Below, in pieces: positions 32,838 through 41,338 of a stretch of 64,000 nucleotides of DNA (positions are counted from its first letter, which is position 1; every line of letters starts with the position of its first letter). The notes below the pieces were generated by a model. That model ran no database searches. It was not told the origin of the DNA and worked only from the letters and a program-made list of their open reading frames with translations. The translations under genes and the position numbers were made by a program. This DNA is from Betaproteobacteria bacterium (lineage in GTDB: Bacteria; Pseudomonadota; Gammaproteobacteria; Burkholderiales; Rhodocyclaceae): positions 248,001 through 312,000 of the forward strand of contig JADIYD010000006.1 in NCBI GenBank assembly GCA_016705475.1, written 5' to 3'.

Positions 32838-34313
32838 ATGTCTGCTTCCTCCCTCATGGTCCAAGGCACCACCTCCGATGCCGGCAAAACCACGCTGGTT
32901 GCCGCCTTGTGCCGCATCCTGCATCGACGCGGCGTGCGCGTGGCACCGTTCAAGCCGCAGAACATGGCGCTCAATTCTGCCGTGACCGTCGATGGCGGCG
33001 AGATCGGACGGGCGCAGGCTTTGCAGGCGTTGGCTTGCGGGCTGGCGCCGCATACCGATTTCAATCCGGTGTTGTTGAAGCCGACGACGGACAGGAAGGC
33101 GCAGGTCATCATCCACGGCAAGGTGGCTTTTGATCTCGATGCCAAGGCTTACCACGACTACAAGCCGCGGGCGATGGGGGCGGTGCTGGAGTCGTGGGCG
33201 CGGCTGACGGCGGCTTACGAGTGCGTGGTGGTCGAGGGCGCCGGGTCGCCGGCCGAGATCAATCTGCGCGACCGCGATATCGCCAACATGGGTTTTGCCG
33301 AGGCGGTGGATTGCCCGGTGATTATCGTTGCCGACATTGATCGGGGTGGCGTTTTTGCCCATCTCGTCGGCACGCTGGAACTGCTCTCGCCGACCGAGCA
33401 GGCGCGGGTGAAGGGCTTCGTCATCAATCGTTTCCGTGGCGACATCGCGCTGCTTGAATCCGGCCTGACCTGGCTGGAAGAACGCACGGGCAAGCCGGTT
33501 CTCGGCGTGTTGCCCTATCTGCACGGCCTGATGCTCGATGCCGAGGATGCCATCGCGACTGCCACGGTCAACGGGAAAAAAGCGGCAAAATTGAAAGTGA
33601 TTGCACCGGCTTATCCGCGCGTTTCCAATCACAACGACCTCGACCCGCTGCGCCTGCATCCGGAAGTCGATTTCCGCTGGATAGGCCCGGGCGAAACGCC
33701 GCCGGCGGCAGATCTGATCGTGCTGCCCGGTTCCAAGGCGGTGCGTGCCGACATCGACTGGCTGCGCGAAAAAGGCTGGGGGACAGCCATCCACAAACAC
33801 CTGCGCTACGGCGGCAAGGTGGTCGGTCTGTGCGGCGGTTACCAGATGCTGGGTCGGATGATCCACGATCCGCAGGGGCTGGAAGGCCAGCCGGGCAGCA
33901 CGCCGGGGTTGGGCGTGCTGGACGTTGAAACGACGCTCGAAGCCGAGAAGCAGTTACGGAATGTGAGTGGTCACTTGTCTCTTCCGGGCCAACCGGCTAT
34001 GACCGGCTACGAAATCCACCTCGGCGTGACGCGTGGTGAAGGCCTTGCTCAAAGCGCCGTCACGCTGGCCGACGGCGTTAGCGATGGGGCCATTTCTGCC
34101 GACAATCAGGTTTTCGCGACCTATTGCCATGGCGTTTTCGATCACCCTGATGCCCTGACCGCGCTGCTCGCCTGGGCCGGCATGACCGAGACCGAACAGG
34201 TCGATTTCGCCGCCCGGCGCGAGGCCGATCTCGACCGTCTGGCCGATTCGGTCGAGGCGGCGCTGGATTGGGAAAAAATGGGCGATCTGCTGCCGAAAGG
34301 GCCGGGTGCTTAA
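32838..34313 (+). CDS. cbiP: Cobyric acid synthase
   Basis: Glutamine-dependent amidase that amidates four side chains of adenosylcobyrinate a,c-diamide; cytosolic (CobQ in the aerobic nomenclature). The 491-residue product has the P-loop-like MVQGTTSDAGKTTLVAAL, FKPQNMALNSAV, GAGSPAEINLRDRDIANMG, and a C-terminal class I glutamine amidotransferase domain with nucleophile Cys in GLCGGYQMLG and His in TYCHGVFDHP. Residues about 243-253 (TVNGKKAAKLK) coincide with a dispersed-element copy located between the two domains. Confidence 0.95.
   Translation: MSASSLMVQGTTSDAGKTTLVAALCRILHRRGVRVAPFKPQNMALNSAVTVDGGEIGRAQALQALACGLAPHTDFNPVLLKPTTDRKAQVIIHGKVAFDLDAKAYHDYKPRAMGAVLESWARLTAAYECVVVEGAGSPAEINLRDRDIANMGFAEAVDCPVIIVADIDRGGVFAHLVGTLELLSPTEQARVKGFVINRFRGDIALLESGLTWLEERTGKPVLGVLPYLHGLMLDAEDAIATATVNGKKAAKLKVIAPAYPRVSNHNDLDPLRLHPEVDFRWIGPGETPPAADLIVLPGSKAVRADIDWLREKGWGTAIHKHLRYGGKVVGLCGGYQMLGRMIHDPQGLEGQPGSTPGLGVLDVETTLEAEKQLRNVSGHLSLPGQPAMTGYEIHLGVTRGEGLAQSAVTLADGVSDGAISADNQVFATYCHGVFDHPDALTALLAWAGMTETEQVDFAARREADLDRLADSVEAALDWEKMGDLLPKGPGA
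33562..33598 (+). repeat. Dispersed core-plus-A/T-tract element, copy 6
   Basis: CCACGGTCAACGGG, AAAAAA, GCGGC, AAAATTGAAAG. Inside cbiP, read as TVNGKKAAKLK in an interdomain position. Confidence 0.8.
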
Positions 34314-34735
34314 CCCGTCGAACGCAGCGTATAGGCCAGGCAGAGACGCAACGGGATGGCGGCGGCGGTGAACAGGTCGGTCAGTTCGCTGGTGCTTAGC
34401 GTGGCCGGCATGACGCTGACCCGGCCATTGCCGACCTCGAAAACCGGGGTTTCGAGCAGGGAGCGGCGGGCGGATTCAATCGCGGCGATGGTCTCGCCAT
34501 CGAGATTGGTGCTGGCCAGTACGAGAAAATGAATGGCCGGGGCGGGGGCGCTGATCAGCGGGTCGCTGTCGGCTGAGCGGGGCAGCGGTGTGCTGCGCAC
34601 GCGGGTGTCTTCCTCGATGCGCCAGGGCCAGACGTAAATGCCGGGGGTGTCGTCCGGCCGGCTGATGCGGACGGGCAGGGTGGCGTGTTTGGCGATGACG
34701 TCGCGCAAGGCGGTGAGGCGGGCGAAAAGGGGCAT
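34310..34735 (-). CDS. Pvc16/DUF4255-like protein (tentative)
   Basis: The 141-residue product has no signal peptide or membrane segment. Its C-terminal pattern (PAIHFLVLASTNLDGE, SLLETPVFEVGNG, LSTSELTDLFTAAAIPLRL, CLAYTLR) resembles the N-terminal domain of Pvc16-type caps of contractile injection systems, in which an LSxxELxxLW...YRLSLAY pattern is typical. There are no other injection-system genes here, so the assignment is weak. The stop overlaps the convergent cbiP stop by four bases. It could instead be an uncharacterised cobalamin-locus protein. Confidence 0.5.
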   Translation of the reverse strand: MPLFARLTALRDVIAKHATLPVRISRPDDTPGIYVWPWRIEEDTRVRSTPLPRSADSDPLISAPAPAIHFLVLASTNLDGETIAAIESARRSLLETPVFEVGNGRVSVMPATLSTSELTDLFTAAAIPLRLCLAYTLRSTG

Positions 34736-34789
34736 GGCGTTCTCCTGAACGTGCCGGGTGGCTGCTCAGGCTAGCACAGCGCGGCTTGC

Positions 34790-35351
34790 TTAGCCGGGCT
34801 GTTTGAGGCTCAGCGGCAGGCCGGCGGCAACCAGCGTGACCTGATCGCAAACAGCCGCGACGCGTTGGTTGAGGCGGCCCTGTTCGTCAGCGAATAGCCG
34901 CGAGACGGGGTGCATCGGCACGATGCCCCAGCCGACTTCGTTGGAAACGAGAATGATGTGGCCGGGCAGTTGGGGCAGCAGGTCGATCAGCGCCGCTGTC
35001 TCGTCGCGGAACAATGGGCAGGCGATGGCCTCGCCGGCTTCGGCCTGCGTCGCGGCAACGCCGGCGAAGAGCAGGTTGGATAGCCACAGGGTCAGGCAAT
35101 CGACCAGCACGCAGGTGTCCGGCGCCGCCAGTTCGCGCAGGCGGGCGGCGAGGTGCAGGGTTTCTTCGATGCAGCCCCACTCGGCCGGCCGCCGTTCGCG
35201 GTGGTGGGCGACGCGGCGGGCCATTTCGCCATCGAGCGCCTGGGCGGTGGCAAGGTAGACGACTTTCAGGCCGCTCGGCAGATTCGCGGGCACGTTGTTC
35301 GGCCAGCAGGCTCTTGCCCGAGCGCGCGCCGCCGAGGATCAGTTCTTTCAT
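34790..35351 (-). pseudogene. cobU: Adenosylcobinamide kinase/guanylyltransferase CobU, frameshifted
   Basis: CobU phosphorylates adenosylcobinamide and transfers GMP to it. Here the P-loop start (ATG 35351; MKELILGGARSGKSLLAEQ) is in one frame and the rest (KVVYLATAQALDGEMARRVA, HHRERRPAEW, VLVDCLTLWLSNLL, LVSNEVGWGIVPMHP) in another. The break lies near 35265-35280, after ARES. Removing one C, or a 7-base stretch, restores a family-like join (ARES-GL-KVVYLATA). Only the P-loop is separated from the catalytic body, so the gene as written cannot give a normal enzyme unless the shift is a sequencing error or is bypassed. It is the only candidate for this step in the window. Confidence 0.85.
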
Positions 35352-35397
35352 GGGCATGCATTGTCGGCGAACGGGCCGGTATAATCCACCCCGATTC

Positions 35398-35540
35398 GAC
35401 GTAACGGAACCCGGTGCGAGGTAACTCAATTCCGGGGCGGGCCCGCCGCTGTAATCGGGGACGGATGCTGCAACAGGCCACTGGTGAAAACCGGGAAGGC
35501 GCAGCGCTCCGGCTGATCCGAAAGCCAGAAGACGTGTTGA
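35398..35540 (+). promoter_or_regulatory. Cobalamin riboswitch upstream of cobT-cobS-cobC
   Basis: Conserved blocks in order: AACCCGGTGCGAGG, CCGGGGCGGGCCCGCCGCTG, GCAACAGGCCACTGG (B12 box), AAAACCGGGAAGGCGC, GATCCGAAAGCCAGAAGACG. A TATAAT -10 box lies at 35380-35385, so transcription would start just before the aptamer. cobT begins at 35635. The 94 bases between aptamer and cobT hold a perfect 12-base palindrome (GGCGAATTCGCC, 35584-35595) that may belong to the expression platform; I see no clear T-run terminator. Together this accounts for the 283-base gap between cobU and cobT. Confidence 0.92.
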
Positions 35541-35634
35541 ATCCTCTTTGAAGCCTGTGGACAGGGTTTCGCGGCAGCGTTTTGGCGAATTCGCCAGACG
35601 TCGTCGCGAGGCCCTTTTTCTTTTGGAGAATCGG

Positions 35635-36681
35635 ATGCATTCGTTTCAGATCACCGCCCCGGACCGGGGAATTGAAAATTCGCTTAAAAACAAGGTCGAC
35701 CGCAAGACCAAGCCGCTCGGCGCGCTCGGTTTGCTCGAACGCACGGCCATCAAGATCGGCCTCATCCAGCAGCGGCTGGACCCGGAATTCGGCCAGCCGC
35801 ACCTGCTGGTTTTCGCCGGCGATCACGGCGCGGCCAAGGCCGGCGTGTCGGCATTTCCGCAGGAAGTGACCTGGCAGATGGTCGAGAACTTCCTCGCCGG
35901 CGGCGCCGCGATCAACGTTTTTGCCCGGCAAAACGGGCTGCATCTGGCCATCATCGACGCCGGTGTGGCGCACGACTTCGGCAAGCGTGCCGGGCTGATC
36001 GACGCCAAGATTGCTGGCGGTACGGCCAATTACATCGAAGAAGCGGCGATGACCGTCGAGCAATGCGCCCAGGCCATCGCCCGTGGCGCCGAAATCAGTC
36101 GCAATCTGGCGATCAACGGCTGCAACGTCGTCGGCTTCGGCGAAATGGGCATCGGTAACACGGCTGCAGCATCGCTCATCACCCATTGCCTGACCGGGCT
36201 GCCACTCGCCGACTGCGTCGGGCGCGGTACCGGGCTCGATGATGCAGGGTTGGCGCGCAAACGGGCACTGCTCGAAACCGCGTTGAACCGTTATCGTGCC
36301 GCCGGCGGCAGCAATGAACCGCTGGCCGTGCTGGCCGAGTTCGGCGGCTTCGAAATCGCCATGATGGTCGGCGCCATGCTTGGCGCGGCCGAGGCGAAGA
36401 TGACGCTGCTCATCGACGGCTTCATCGTCAGCTCGGCGGCGCTGACGGCTGCCCGGCTGGCCCCGGCGTTTACCGAATACTGCGTGTTCTGCCATCGCTC
36501 GGCTGAAGCCGGCCACGCCGCTCAGCTGCGTGCACTCGGCGCCTATCCCTTGCTCGATCTCGGCCTGCGCCTCGGCGAAGGCACCGGCGCGGCGCTGGCT
36601 TTCCCGCTCGTGCAGGCTTCGCTCAATTTCCTCAACGACATGGCCAGTTTCGAGTCGGCCGGAGTTTCGGACAAGGAATGA
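35635..36681 (+). CDS. cobT: Nicotinate-nucleotide-dimethylbenzimidazole phosphoribosyltransferase
   Basis: Activates 5,6-dimethylbenzimidazole to alpha-ribazole phosphate for the nucleotide loop. The 348-residue product has KTKPLGALGLLE, LVFAGDHGAAKAGVSAFPQEVT, GFGEMGIGNTAAAS and the catalytic-glutamate region LRLGEGTGAALAF. ATG 35635 has a TTGGAGAA ribosome binding site; the longer frame from 35548 is leader. It overlaps cobS by four bases and follows the cobalamin riboswitch. Confidence 0.95.
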   Translation: MHSFQITAPDRGIENSLKNKVDRKTKPLGALGLLERTAIKIGLIQQRLDPEFGQPHLLVFAGDHGAAKAGVSAFPQEVTWQMVENFLAGGAAINVFARQNGLHLAIIDAGVAHDFGKRAGLIDAKIAGGTANYIEEAAMTVEQCAQAIARGAEISRNLAINGCNVVGFGEMGIGNTAAASLITHCLTGLPLADCVGRGTGLDDAGLARKRALLETALNRYRAAGGSNEPLAVLAEFGGFEIAMMVGAMLGAAEAKMTLLIDGFIVSSAALTAARLAPAFTEYCVFCHRSAEAGHAAQLRALGAYPLLDLGLRLGEGTGAALAFPLVQASLNFLNDMASFESAGVSDKE

Positions 36682-37433
36682 TCCGCCGCGAGCTCGGCGC
36701 CTTTTTCGCCGCCCTTGGCTATTTCACCCGGCTGCCGGTGCCGGCTTGGGTCGGCTATTCGCCCGACGGGCTGGCCCGGGCGGCGCGCTACCTGCCGCTC
36801 ATCGGCTTGCTCGTCGGCGGCGTCGGCGCGCTGGTTTTCTGGCTGGCCAGCCAAGTCTGGGCGCAGCCGGTGGCCGTCGTGCTCAGCATGGTCGCCACCA
36901 TCGCCCTGACCGGCGCCTTCCACGAGGACGGCCTTTCCGACACGGCCGATGGCCTCGGCGGCGGCTGGGACAAGGCCAAAATCCTGGCGATCATGAAGGA
37001 TTCCCGGGTTGGCAGTTATGGCGTGATCGCTGTCGTCCTCGCCCTGCTCGGCAAGTTTGCGCTGCTCGACAGCCTGTCAGCCACAGAGGTTGTGGTGGCC
37101 CTGATCGCCGGCCATGCCGTCTCCCGCTTCTGCGCGGTGAGCCTGATGGCGACGATGGATTACGCCCGCGATGACGAGAGCAGCAAGGCTCGCCCGGTCG
37201 CCGCCCGGCTAGGTGCTGGCGCGCTACTCTTTGCGCTGGTTTTCGCCGTCTTGCCTCTCGTTATGTTCGCGCCCGAGCAGGCGTTGCCGGCCATCGCCAT
37301 GGCGGCGCTGGCCACCCTCTGGCTCGCCGCCAAATGTCGCCGCTGGCTGGGCGGCTATACCGGCGACTGCCTGGGGGCGGTGCAGCAACTGGCCGAAATC
37401 GCTTTCTACCTTGGCTTGGCCGCACGTTTTTAG
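36678..37433 (+). CDS. cobS: Adenosylcobinamide-GDP ribazoletransferase (cobalamin synthase)
   Basis: Inner-membrane enzyme that joins adenosylcobinamide-GDP and alpha-ribazole(-phosphate). The 251-residue product has about six hydrophobic segments and the signature FHEDGLSDTADGLGGGWDKAK (Asp-rich metal site) with MKDSRVGSYGV. It needs the product of CobU, which is frameshifted in this window. Confidence 0.94.
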   Translation: MIRRELGAFFAALGYFTRLPVPAWVGYSPDGLARAARYLPLIGLLVGGVGALVFWLASQVWAQPVAVVLSMVATIALTGAFHEDGLSDTADGLGGGWDKAKILAIMKDSRVGSYGVIAVVLALLGKFALLDSLSATEVVVALIAGHAVSRFCAVSLMATMDYARDDESSKARPVAARLGAGALLFALVFAVLPLVMFAPEQALPAIAMAALATLWLAAKCRRWLGGYTGDCLGAVQQLAEIAFYLGLAARF

Positions 37434-37458
37434 CCACGCCAAGGGCCGAAAACGGATT

Positions 37459-37496
37459 CCCACGGTCAACCGGGAAAAATGCCCGGAATTCAAAGT
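37459..37496 (+). repeat. Dispersed core-plus-A/T-tract element, copy 7 (intergenic)
   Basis: CCCACGGTCAACCGGG, AAAAA, TGCCCGG, AATTCAAAGTC. One of the best copies, in the 128-base gap between cobS and the DUF938 gene, so free of coding constraint. Confidence 0.88.
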
Positions 37497-37561
37497 CAGT
37501 CGGTGGCTGTCCATTGCTCGATTTGCCGTTAAGCTTCTGGCGGAACCCAACGTCGCCGATC

Positions 37562-38170
37562 ATGGAAAAACCCCACGCCCCCTCCACCGAAAAAAACCGC
37601 GAGCCGATTCTGGCCGTGCTCCGCGATGTTTTCGCCGACCGCCGGCAGGTGCTGGAAATCGGCAGTGGCACTGGCCAGCACGCCATCCATTTTTGTGCGC
37701 AGTTGCCGCAGCTCAACTGGCAAACGTCGGACCGCCCGGATTTCCTGCCCGGCATCCACGCCTGGCTAGCCGAAGCCGCCCTGCCCAATGTCCTGCCGCC
37801 CGTCGAATTCGACGTCCTCGGCCCATGGCCGAAGGGTTGCTATGACGCGGTGTACAGCGCCAACACCCTGCACATCATGTCCTGGCCGGCGGTCGAAGCC
37901 TTCTTCGCAGGCCTGCCGGCCGTACTGGCGCCGGGCGGCTTGCTCTTCATCTACGGCCCTTTCATGGTCAATGGCCGCCACACCAGCGACAGTAACGCTG
38001 CTTTCGACCAGTCGCTGCGAGAAAACGCGCCGCATCAGGGATTGCGCGATCTGCTCGTCGTCGACGCGCTGGCCAGGCAAAGCGGGCTGGAACTGGTTGA
38101 GCAACGCCAAATGCCGTCGAACAATCTCGCCCTGCTCTGGCAAATGGGCAAAGCATGCGCCTCCACCTGA
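37562..38170 (+). CDS. DUF938 SAM-dependent methyltransferase-like protein
   Basis: The 202-residue product has a class I methyltransferase fold with motif I VLEIGSGTGQHAIHF and DUF938 hallmarks WQTSDRPDFLPGIHAWL, SANTLHIMSW and GGLLFIYGPFMVNGRHTS. Substrate is unknown. ATG 37562 is preferred; the frame upstream covers cobS and the repeat. It overlaps cobC by 16 bases, so it is embedded in the riboswitch-controlled operon, but a B12 role is only suggested by context. Confidence 0.85.
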   Translation: MEKPHAPSTEKNREPILAVLRDVFADRRQVLEIGSGTGQHAIHFCAQLPQLNWQTSDRPDFLPGIHAWLAEAALPNVLPPVEFDVLGPWPKGCYDAVYSANTLHIMSWPAVEAFFAGLPAVLAPGGLLFIYGPFMVNGRHTSDSNAAFDQSLRENAPHQGLRDLLVVDALARQSGLELVEQRQMPSNNLALLWQMGKACAST

Positions 38171-38697
38171 TCCGCCACCCGAAGCCAAGCATCGAACCGG
38201 GCATCTGCTACGGTCAACTGGATATTTTGGCCAAAATTGAAACGGCCGAGTTGGCCTGTCTGCGTGCCGAATTGCCGCCCGGTCTGCCGGTGTGGAGTAG
38301 TCCTCTGCAGCGTTGCCGGCAACTCGCCGAGCAGCTTCATCCGCAGCCGATCATCGACGCGCGGCTGGCCGAAATGAGTTTTGGCGATTGGGAAGGCCGG
38401 CCGTGGGATGACATTCCACGCCACGAACTCGACGCCTGGGCGGCCGATGTGGCTGGCTACGCGCCACCGGGCGGGGAGTCGCCGCGCGCCTTGCAGCTGC
38501 GCGCGCTGGATTTCGTCGCTTCGCTGACGGTGCCCGAGGCGGTCATCGTCACCCACGCCGGCGTCATCCGCACGCTGCTGGCACACTGGCTCGAGCTGGA
38601 TGACAGCGAGTGGCTGTCTGTATCTCCAGATTACCTGTCGGTAACGACAGTTGAACGGGATGCAAACGGTCGGGTGTTGAGCGTCACGAACCGGTAA
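38155..38697 (+). CDS. cobC: Alpha-ribazole phosphatase (histidine phosphatase family)
   Basis: Removes the 5' phosphate from alpha-ribazole phosphate or from cobalamin phosphate. The 180-residue product has the phosphohistidine motif LIRHPKP (Pro in place of the usual Gly), SSPLQRCRQLAE, the acidic EMSFGDWEG and second His in VTHAGVIRTL. Residues 19-30 (YGQLDILAKIET) lie in a dispersed-element copy. Last gene of the cobT-cobS operon. Confidence 0.9.
   Translation: MRLHLIRHPKPSIEPGICYGQLDILAKIETAELACLRAELPPGLPVWSSPLQRCRQLAEQLHPQPIIDARLAEMSFGDWEGRPWDDIPRHELDAWAADVAGYAPPGGESPRALQLRALDFVASLTVPEAVIVTHAGVIRTLLAHWLELDDSEWLSVSPDYLSVTTVERDANGRVLSVTNR
38208..38243 (+). repeat. Dispersed core-plus-A/T-tract element, copy 8
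   Basis: CTACGGTCAACTGG, ATATTTT, GGCC, AAAATTGAAA. Inside cobC, read as YGQLDILAKIE, a different frame from the copies in rlpA, gatA and cbiP. Confidence 0.65.
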
Positions 38698-38727
38698 AAT
38701 GCGCTTTTTTCTCCACGTCCACCGCCC

Positions 38728-40539
38728 GTGACCCAAGTCCCCGAACCAACGATGTCCAGCCGCCAGATCTACTTCCGGCTGCTCACCTGGGTCAAACCGT
38801 ACTGGCGCGTCTTCGTCATCGCCATTCTGGGCATGGTGGCGACGGCGGCGACCGAACCGGTGGCGCCGTGGCTCCTCAAAACGCTGATCGATAACGGCTT
38901 CAAGGCGGCGAGCGAGCGCGAAATCATCCTGTTGCCGCTGGCCATCGTTGGCATTTTCATCCTGCGCGGCATTGCGACATTCACCTCCGGTTTCTCGATG
39001 GCCTGGATTGCGGCGCGCGTGGTATTCGACCTGCGCCAGGCCATGTTCGGCCGCCTGATGACGCTGCCGACACGCTTTTACGACGACCAGTCGACCGGCG
39101 TGCTGATTTCCAAGGTGGCTTACGATGTCACCAACGTGACGCAGGCCGCCACCGGCGTATTGACGACCGTGGTACGCGACTCGCTGACCATCCTCGGCCT
39201 GCTCGGCTACCTGCTGTATCTTGACTGGAAGCTGACCCTCATTGCGCTGACCGTCGGCCCGGTCATTACCGGCCTCATCCGGATATTCAGCAAGCGCCTG
39301 CGCGCTGCAGCACGCAGCGGTTATTCGGCGATGGGCGTCATCACCCACATCCTCGAAGAGGCTGTGGGCGCGCACAAGGTGGTCAAGATCTTCGGCGGCC
39401 AGCAGTACGAAAAGGGCCGTTTCGACCAGGTGCTCAACACCTTCCGCCGCGCCACCATGCGCGAGGCTGCTGCCGCTGCCGCCACGGTGCCGTTGACCCA
39501 GGTTGCCGTGTCGATTTCGGTGGCTATCATCACCTACATGGCGCTGCGCCAGTCCAACAGTGATTCCGGAACGACCGTTGGCGAATTCCTCTCCTTCATC
39601 ACCGCGCTCGTCATGCTGCTGGCGCCGGTCAAGCGGCTGACAGACGTTTCCGCGCCTCTGCAACGCGGCCTGGCCGCCGCCGAAAGCGTTTTCCAGGTGC
39701 TCGACGAAGTTGCCGAGGATGATCGCGGCACGAAGCGAATTGAACGCGCCCGCGGCCATCTGCAATTCGAGCAGGCCAATTTCACCTACCCGAACGCGCC
39801 GCGTCCGGCGCTGATCGACATTGACCTCGACATCCAGCCTGGCCAGACCGTCGCCCTGGTTGGCCACTCAGGCAGCGGCAAGAGCTCGCTGGCCGCGCTC
39901 GTGCCTCGCTTCTACCACCTCACTCAGGGCACCCTGCGCCTCGATGGCCATCCACTCGAAGAGCTGACGCTGGAAAGCCTGCGCGACAACATCGCCATGG
40001 TCAGCCAGGATGTCGTGCTGTTCAACGACACGGTGCGCGCCAACATCGCCTACGGCCATTCGCAGATGGCGACCGACGCCCAGATCGAAGCAGCAGCCCG
40101 TGCCGCCAACGCCTGGGAATTCATTTCGCAGATGGAAAACGGCCTGCTCACCGAAGTCGGCGAAAACGGCGTCAAACTATCCGGCGGCCAGCGCCAGCGC
40201 CTCGCCATCGCCCGCGCCTTCCTCAAAAACGCGCCGATCCTGATTCTCGACGAAGCCACCTCGGCCCTCGACACCGAATCCGAACGCCTGATCCAGGCCG
40301 CCCTCGACACCCTGATCGTCGGCCGCACCACCCTCGTCATCGCCCACCGCCTGTCGACCATCGAACGCGCCGACCTCATCGTCGTCCTCGATCAAGGCCG
40401 CATCGTCGAACGTGGCCGCCATGCCGAACTGCTGGCTCAGGATGGCGTCTATGCCAAGCTGCAGCGCATTCAGCGTGAGTCGGTTACCGCCGAAGGATCG
40501 GCCTTAGAGGAAAGTGCCCAAACGCATGTCAGCAAATAA
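38728..40539 (+). CDS. msbA: Lipid A export ABC transporter MsbA
   Basis: Half-transporter that flips lipid A-core across the inner membrane. The 603-residue product has six N-terminal membrane helices (to about residue 310) and an ATPase domain with Walker A GHSGSGKSSL, signature LSGGQRQRLA, Walker B ILILDEATSALD and H-loop AHRLSTIERA. GTG 38728 is taken as start; ATG 38752 is an alternative. It leads a run of LPS core genes, which fits MsbA. Confidence 0.94.
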   Translation: MTQVPEPTMSSRQIYFRLLTWVKPYWRVFVIAILGMVATAATEPVAPWLLKTLIDNGFKAASEREIILLPLAIVGIFILRGIATFTSGFSMAWIAARVVFDLRQAMFGRLMTLPTRFYDDQSTGVLISKVAYDVTNVTQAATGVLTTVVRDSLTILGLLGYLLYLDWKLTLIALTVGPVITGLIRIFSKRLRAAARSGYSAMGVITHILEEAVGAHKVVKIFGGQQYEKGRFDQVLNTFRRATMREAAAAAATVPLTQVAVSISVAIITYMALRQSNSDSGTTVGEFLSFITALVMLLAPVKRLTDVSAPLQRGLAAAESVFQVLDEVAEDDRGTKRIERARGHLQFEQANFTYPNAPRPALIDIDLDIQPGQTVALVGHSGSGKSSLAALVPRFYHLTQGTLRLDGHPLEELTLESLRDNIAMVSQDVVLFNDTVRANIAYGHSQMATDAQIEAAARAANAWEFISQMENGLLTEVGENGVKLSGGQRQRLAIARAFLKNAPILILDEATSALDTESERLIQAALDTLIVGRTTLVIAHRLSTIERADLIVVLDQGRIVERGRHAELLAQDGVYAKLQRIQRESVTAEGSALEESAQTHVSK

Positions 40540-41302
40540 GCCACTGTCTTCCGTTCAGCCCGTCAATGCCTGGGTCGACGCCGTATTCGTGCTTTCCGTG
40601 AAAGGCTCTGATTTCCGCATTCGCCATATCGAAGCGGAATTGGCCAAGAAGGGAATTGCGTTCTCTTTCATGTTTGAGCACGACGCTGTTGAGTTGACCG
40701 ATGAAATGCTGGCCGCGACATTCGGGCCATCAAACATGAAGCGGGCCCACAAGTCGCTGGTCCTGAAGAATATCCAGGTTTGGAAAGACTCGGTTGCTCG
40801 CGGCTATCAGCGGGTTCTCGTTTTCGAGGACGATGCGGTGCTCAACGATGATTTCATCGCCGGTTTTGATACGGCGATGCAGGCGGCGGTCAAACTGCCA
40901 CCGGGCTGGCTGGTCTTCCTTGGCGGGCTCGATACCAAGGTGCCCGATAGCTATTTTCTGGCACCCGGTCCCCTGGTCGAGTTGGCCATTCCGACGGCCG
41001 AGGGGTGCGTTCATGACCGACTTGCCATGGAGCGTCGTCTGACCTGGCTGGAAAGCAATCAGATAATCCTGTCGGTTGATCATCTGATGGTCCATATCGA
41101 TGCAGCCATGGGTTCGCACCAGTATTGGCTGCGCCAGCCTATCGTCGAACAGGGTAGCGTGACGGGGATTTTCGATAGCCTGCTCGATGCTGGCCGACAG
41201 AAACACAGCCGGACCTTCAACGTACTGCGCAATCGCTGGAACAAGTTTCGCCGCCGCCGTCTACGGGAGTGGCAGGTCAAACTCAAGTCGCTGGTCCGTT
41301 AG
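40526..41302 (+). CDS. Glycosyltransferase family 25 (LPS biosynthesis)
   Basis: The 258-residue product has the GT25 pattern: FVLSVKGSDFRIRHIEAEL, FSFMFEHDAVELTDEM, SLVLKNIQVWKDSV and the catalytic DxD-type VLVFEDDAVLNDDF. ATG 40526 overlaps msbA by 14 bases; GTG 40514 is the alternative. It probably adds a sugar to the LPS core; donor and acceptor are unknown. Confidence 0.85.
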   Translation: MSANKPLSSVQPVNAWVDAVFVLSVKGSDFRIRHIEAELAKKGIAFSFMFEHDAVELTDEMLAATFGPSNMKRAHKSLVLKNIQVWKDSVARGYQRVLVFEDDAVLNDDFIAGFDTAMQAAVKLPPGWLVFLGGLDTKVPDSYFLAPGPLVELAIPTAEGCVHDRLAMERRLTWLESNQIILSVDHLMVHIDAAMGSHQYWLRQPIVEQGSVTGIFDSLLDAGRQKHSRTFNVLRNRWNKFRRRRLREWQVKLKSLVR

Positions 41303-41338
41303 GGCAGGGCACTCCTGATTTCGTTTTCTGGAAACGAC

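Noticed and set aside
32832..33866. Minus-strand open frame opposite cbiP
   Set aside because: Shadow frame; its only recurring peptide (FFPVDRGS) is the reverse reading of the dispersed DNA element, which also recurs in other shadow frames.
35698..35725. GGTCGACCGCAAGACC at the start of cobT as an element copy
   Set aside because: It encodes the conserved cobT motif KTKPLG and lacks the A/T tracts.
38035..39867. Long minus-strand open frame (610 codons) opposite cobC and msbA
   Set aside because: It runs antisense to two well-recognised genes, has no recognisable domain, and long antisense frames are common in GC-rich DNA with strong codon bias.
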